From the NCBI GenBank assembly GCA_900544965.1, contig UQXE01000026.1:1-27127 (forward strand): a stretch of 27,127 bases of DNA, in the 5' to 3' direction. The stretch is from an uncultured Eubacteriales bacterium. Lineage in GTDB: Bacteria; Bacillota; Clostridia; Christensenellales; CAG-138. The position numbers and the translations under genes are program-made. The notes under the pieces were generated by a model. That model did no database searches. It was given only the letters and a program-made list of their open reading frames with translations, and was not told where the DNA came from. Positions within the stretch are counted from its first letter, which is position 1. Each line of letters starts with the position of its first letter. Positions 22,777-27,127 of this stretch are shown in pieces.

Positions 22777-23024
22777 CCCGAATAAAGGAGACAAAGCAGG
22801 AACAGGCATGCAAGGAAGGTCAAAAAAGCTGGGCTGCAACGCGGGCGTCGCGCAAAACAGGTGAGAATAGAATGTAAGCGAAGATGAACGAAAACAGCTG
22901 GAGGGGTTTATAAAGGGAAAGAAGCGCAAAACCTGATCCAGGCGTGGGCCTTACTTTTTACAGGGAAACGAAGCGGTAAAAAAACAAACCAGGCGCTGCG
23001 GTGGCGGCCTGCTCTTCAAACAAA

Positions 23025-23081
23025 AAGCGGCCGAAATTGCATTGAACAGCAAAAACAGCCGATCCGAGGGATCGGCCGCTT
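23025..23081. repeat. Nested inverted repeats near the rRNA operon
   Basis: Outer arms AAGCGGCCGA (23025-23034) and TCGGCCGCTT (23072-23081) enclose an inner hairpin GCCGATCC/GGATCGGC (23058-23065 and 23069-23076) with a 3-base loop. The two structures share bases and so are mutually exclusive, an arrangement seen in attenuators, but no gene follows. Confidence 0.5.
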
Positions 23082-23172
23082 CTTCGCCTCTAAGATCAAA
23101 TGCGTGGTCACCCTCACCTCGCCTCTAAACAGTAAAGGCATGATACCCCAGCCGCGCTCTCGCCAGACAGCA

Positions 23173-23207
23173 AAAAAGCGGTAACCCCGATGAGCGGACC
23201 GCTTTTT
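23173..23207 (-). terminator. Terminator of the rRNA operon
   Basis: On the minus strand AAAAAGCGGT and ACCGCTTTTT pair perfectly over 10 bp with a 15-base loop, followed by a further T. It lies about 10 bases past the 5S 3' end. Confidence 0.8.
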
Positions 23208-23217
23208 GAGTAATTGT

Positions 23218-23334
23218 AACCGGCAGCTGCCTATCTTCCCAAGCCGTCTCCAGCTCAGTATTTTCGGTGTTTAAGGGCTTAACTTCTGTGTTCGGTATGA
23301 GTACAGGTGGGTCCCCTTAGCTTAACCACCGGTT
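23218..23334 (-). rRNA. rrf: 5S ribosomal RNA
   Basis: The minus strand carries the conserved core CATACCGAACACAGAAGTTA and matching ends (CCGGTGG at the 5' side, GCTGCCGG at the 3' side) that close helix I. The length is about 117 bases. Exact ends are judged from helix pairing. Confidence 0.9.
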
Positions 23335-23358
23335 TGGTAAGGCGCCTCTTTTTGAACG

Positions 23359-23390
23359 CCTTGAAAACTGCATATTCTCTCGTAATTCGC
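23359..23390 (-). repeat. 3' arm of the pre-23S processing stem
   Basis: CCTTGAAAACTGCATA (23359-23374) and GTAATTCGC (23382-23390) are exact complements of 26419-26434 and 26403-26411 on the other side of 23S. In the transcript they would form the long stem cut by RNase III-type enzymes. Confidence 0.75.
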
Positions 23391-23395
23391 TTCCT

Positions 23396-26296
<2,901 letters not shown>

Positions 26297-26402
26297 CTAT
26301 TGCTTTTCCTCAGCTTTTTATTGCTTGAGTATAGTCCTCTGCTGAAATTGTAGCAGTCTTGCTCTCGCATTACCGCTTTATTTTCTTGCTCTTTTTTTCT
26401 CC

Positions 26403-26434
26403 GCGAATTACTTCTCTCTATGCAGTTTTCAAGG
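26403..26434 (-). repeat. 5' arm of the pre-23S processing stem
   Basis: This is the complement of 23359-23390 and lies in the spacer between tRNA-Ile and 23S. The TTGAAAACTG core is a common spacer element in Firmicutes rRNA operons. Confidence 0.75.
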
Positions 26435-26442
26435 TGCTCTTC

Positions 26443-26519
26443 TGGTGGGCTCAAGTGGACTCGAACCACCGACCTCGCGCTTATCAGGCGCGCGCTCTAA
26501 CCTGCTGAGCTATGAGCCC
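26443..26519 (-). tRNA. tRNA-Ile (GAT anticodon)
   Basis: The minus strand folds as a tRNA with acceptor GGGCTCA, anticodon loop CTGATAA (anticodon GAT), T-loop GGTTCGAGTCC and an encoded CCA end. It is 77 bases long and lies second in the 16S-23S spacer. Confidence 0.97.
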
Positions 26520-26546
26520 GTCCCTTCCCTCAACTCTTACCTTTCC

Positions 26547-26622
26547 TGGTGGAGATGAGCGGGTTCGAACCGCTGGCCTCCTGCTTGCAAGGCAGGCGCT
26601 CTCCCATCTGAGCTACACCCCC
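26547..26622 (-). tRNA. tRNA-Ala (TGC anticodon)
   Basis: The minus strand has acceptor GGGGGTG, anticodon loop CTTGCAA (anticodon TGC), T-loop GGTTCGAACCC and an encoded CCA end. It is 76 bases long. It precedes tRNA-Ile, the reverse of the Ile-Ala order in Escherichia coli and Bacillus. Confidence 0.97.
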
Positions 26623-26737
26623 ATGTCGGTCCTTTCGTTCTCCCTAGCTCTTCCGAAGATACTTCCGTACCTTCAAAACTATATAGTGCTCTCCGCTTCC
26701 TTTTTCCTTCAACAGCTTCTTCTTCTTTCTTAATACA

Positions 26738-27127
<390 letters not shown>

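Larger units (their letters stand above)
22492..23172. other. Gene-free spacer before the rRNA operon terminator
   Basis: No ORF here has both a start site and protein-like composition. It holds a palindrome (22526-22539), repeat copy 2 (22743-22776), a good AAAGGAG at 22784-22790 without a matching start codon, and a nested inverted repeat (23025-23081). Confidence 0.5.

Noticed and set aside
22798..22930. Short plus-strand ORFs after AAAGGAG at 22784
   Set aside because: The nearest ATG is 17 bases from the site and gives only an 18-residue peptide. The longer open frame has no start codon.

Overview
The window looks like a GC-rich, spore-forming member of the Clostridia (Firmicutes). The evidence is a stage II sporulation phosphatase (spoIIE), both dipicolinate synthase subunits (dpaA and dpaB), strong AGGAGG-type ribosome binding sites, AT-rich promoters, and an rRNA operon with the order 16S, tRNA-Ala, tRNA-Ile, 23S, 5S. 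I cannot name the genus from sequence alone. No CRISPR array, transposase, prophage gene or plasmid origin was seen.

Positions 1-5.4 kb hold housekeeping and accessory single genes. After an inverted-repeat element come an alpha/beta hydrolase (+), a tiny stand-alone homologue of the middle domain of the FakA/DAK fatty-acid kinase subunit (-) with a decayed partial copy beside it, a HEAT-like plus RNA methyltransferase fusion (-), a GNAT acetyltransferase (+), and an overlapping pair made of a LOG-family nucleotide phosphoribohydrolase and a UspA-like protein (-). A short spoIIE (-) follows at 5.7-7.4 kb.

Positions 7.4-10.3 kb form the most unusual block and look more AT-rich than the flanks at the 5' end. 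It holds a 13-codon leader ORF whose stop codon touches the GTG start of a lipoprotein subtilisin protease. Next is a secreted protein of unknown family whose frame is broken by one in-frame TAA, and a very strong terminator closes the block. Nothing resembling its secreted protein is recognised, and it is the best candidate here for an undescribed system.

Positions 10.4-16.9 kb are a rearranged version of the Bacillus spoVF-asd-dapG-dapA cluster. dpaA and dpaB run on the plus strand, then aspartokinase, then dapA and an archaeal/fungal-type asd converge on the minus strand. Together these genes would feed aspartate into dihydrodipicolinate and on to spore dipicolinic acid. dpaA seems to start at ATA, and a PRK06851-like ATPase is divergent from it.

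Positions 16.9-22.5 kb contain a 930-bp gene-free stretch with a 36-bp perfect palindrome, an ABC exporter (-), a small helical protein (-) divergent from an XRE repressor (+) with two matching operators, a pair of small exported proteins (+), and a small two-helix membrane protein (-). From 22.5 kb to the end there is a gene-free spacer followed by the minus-strand rRNA operon, with 16S cut by the window edge.
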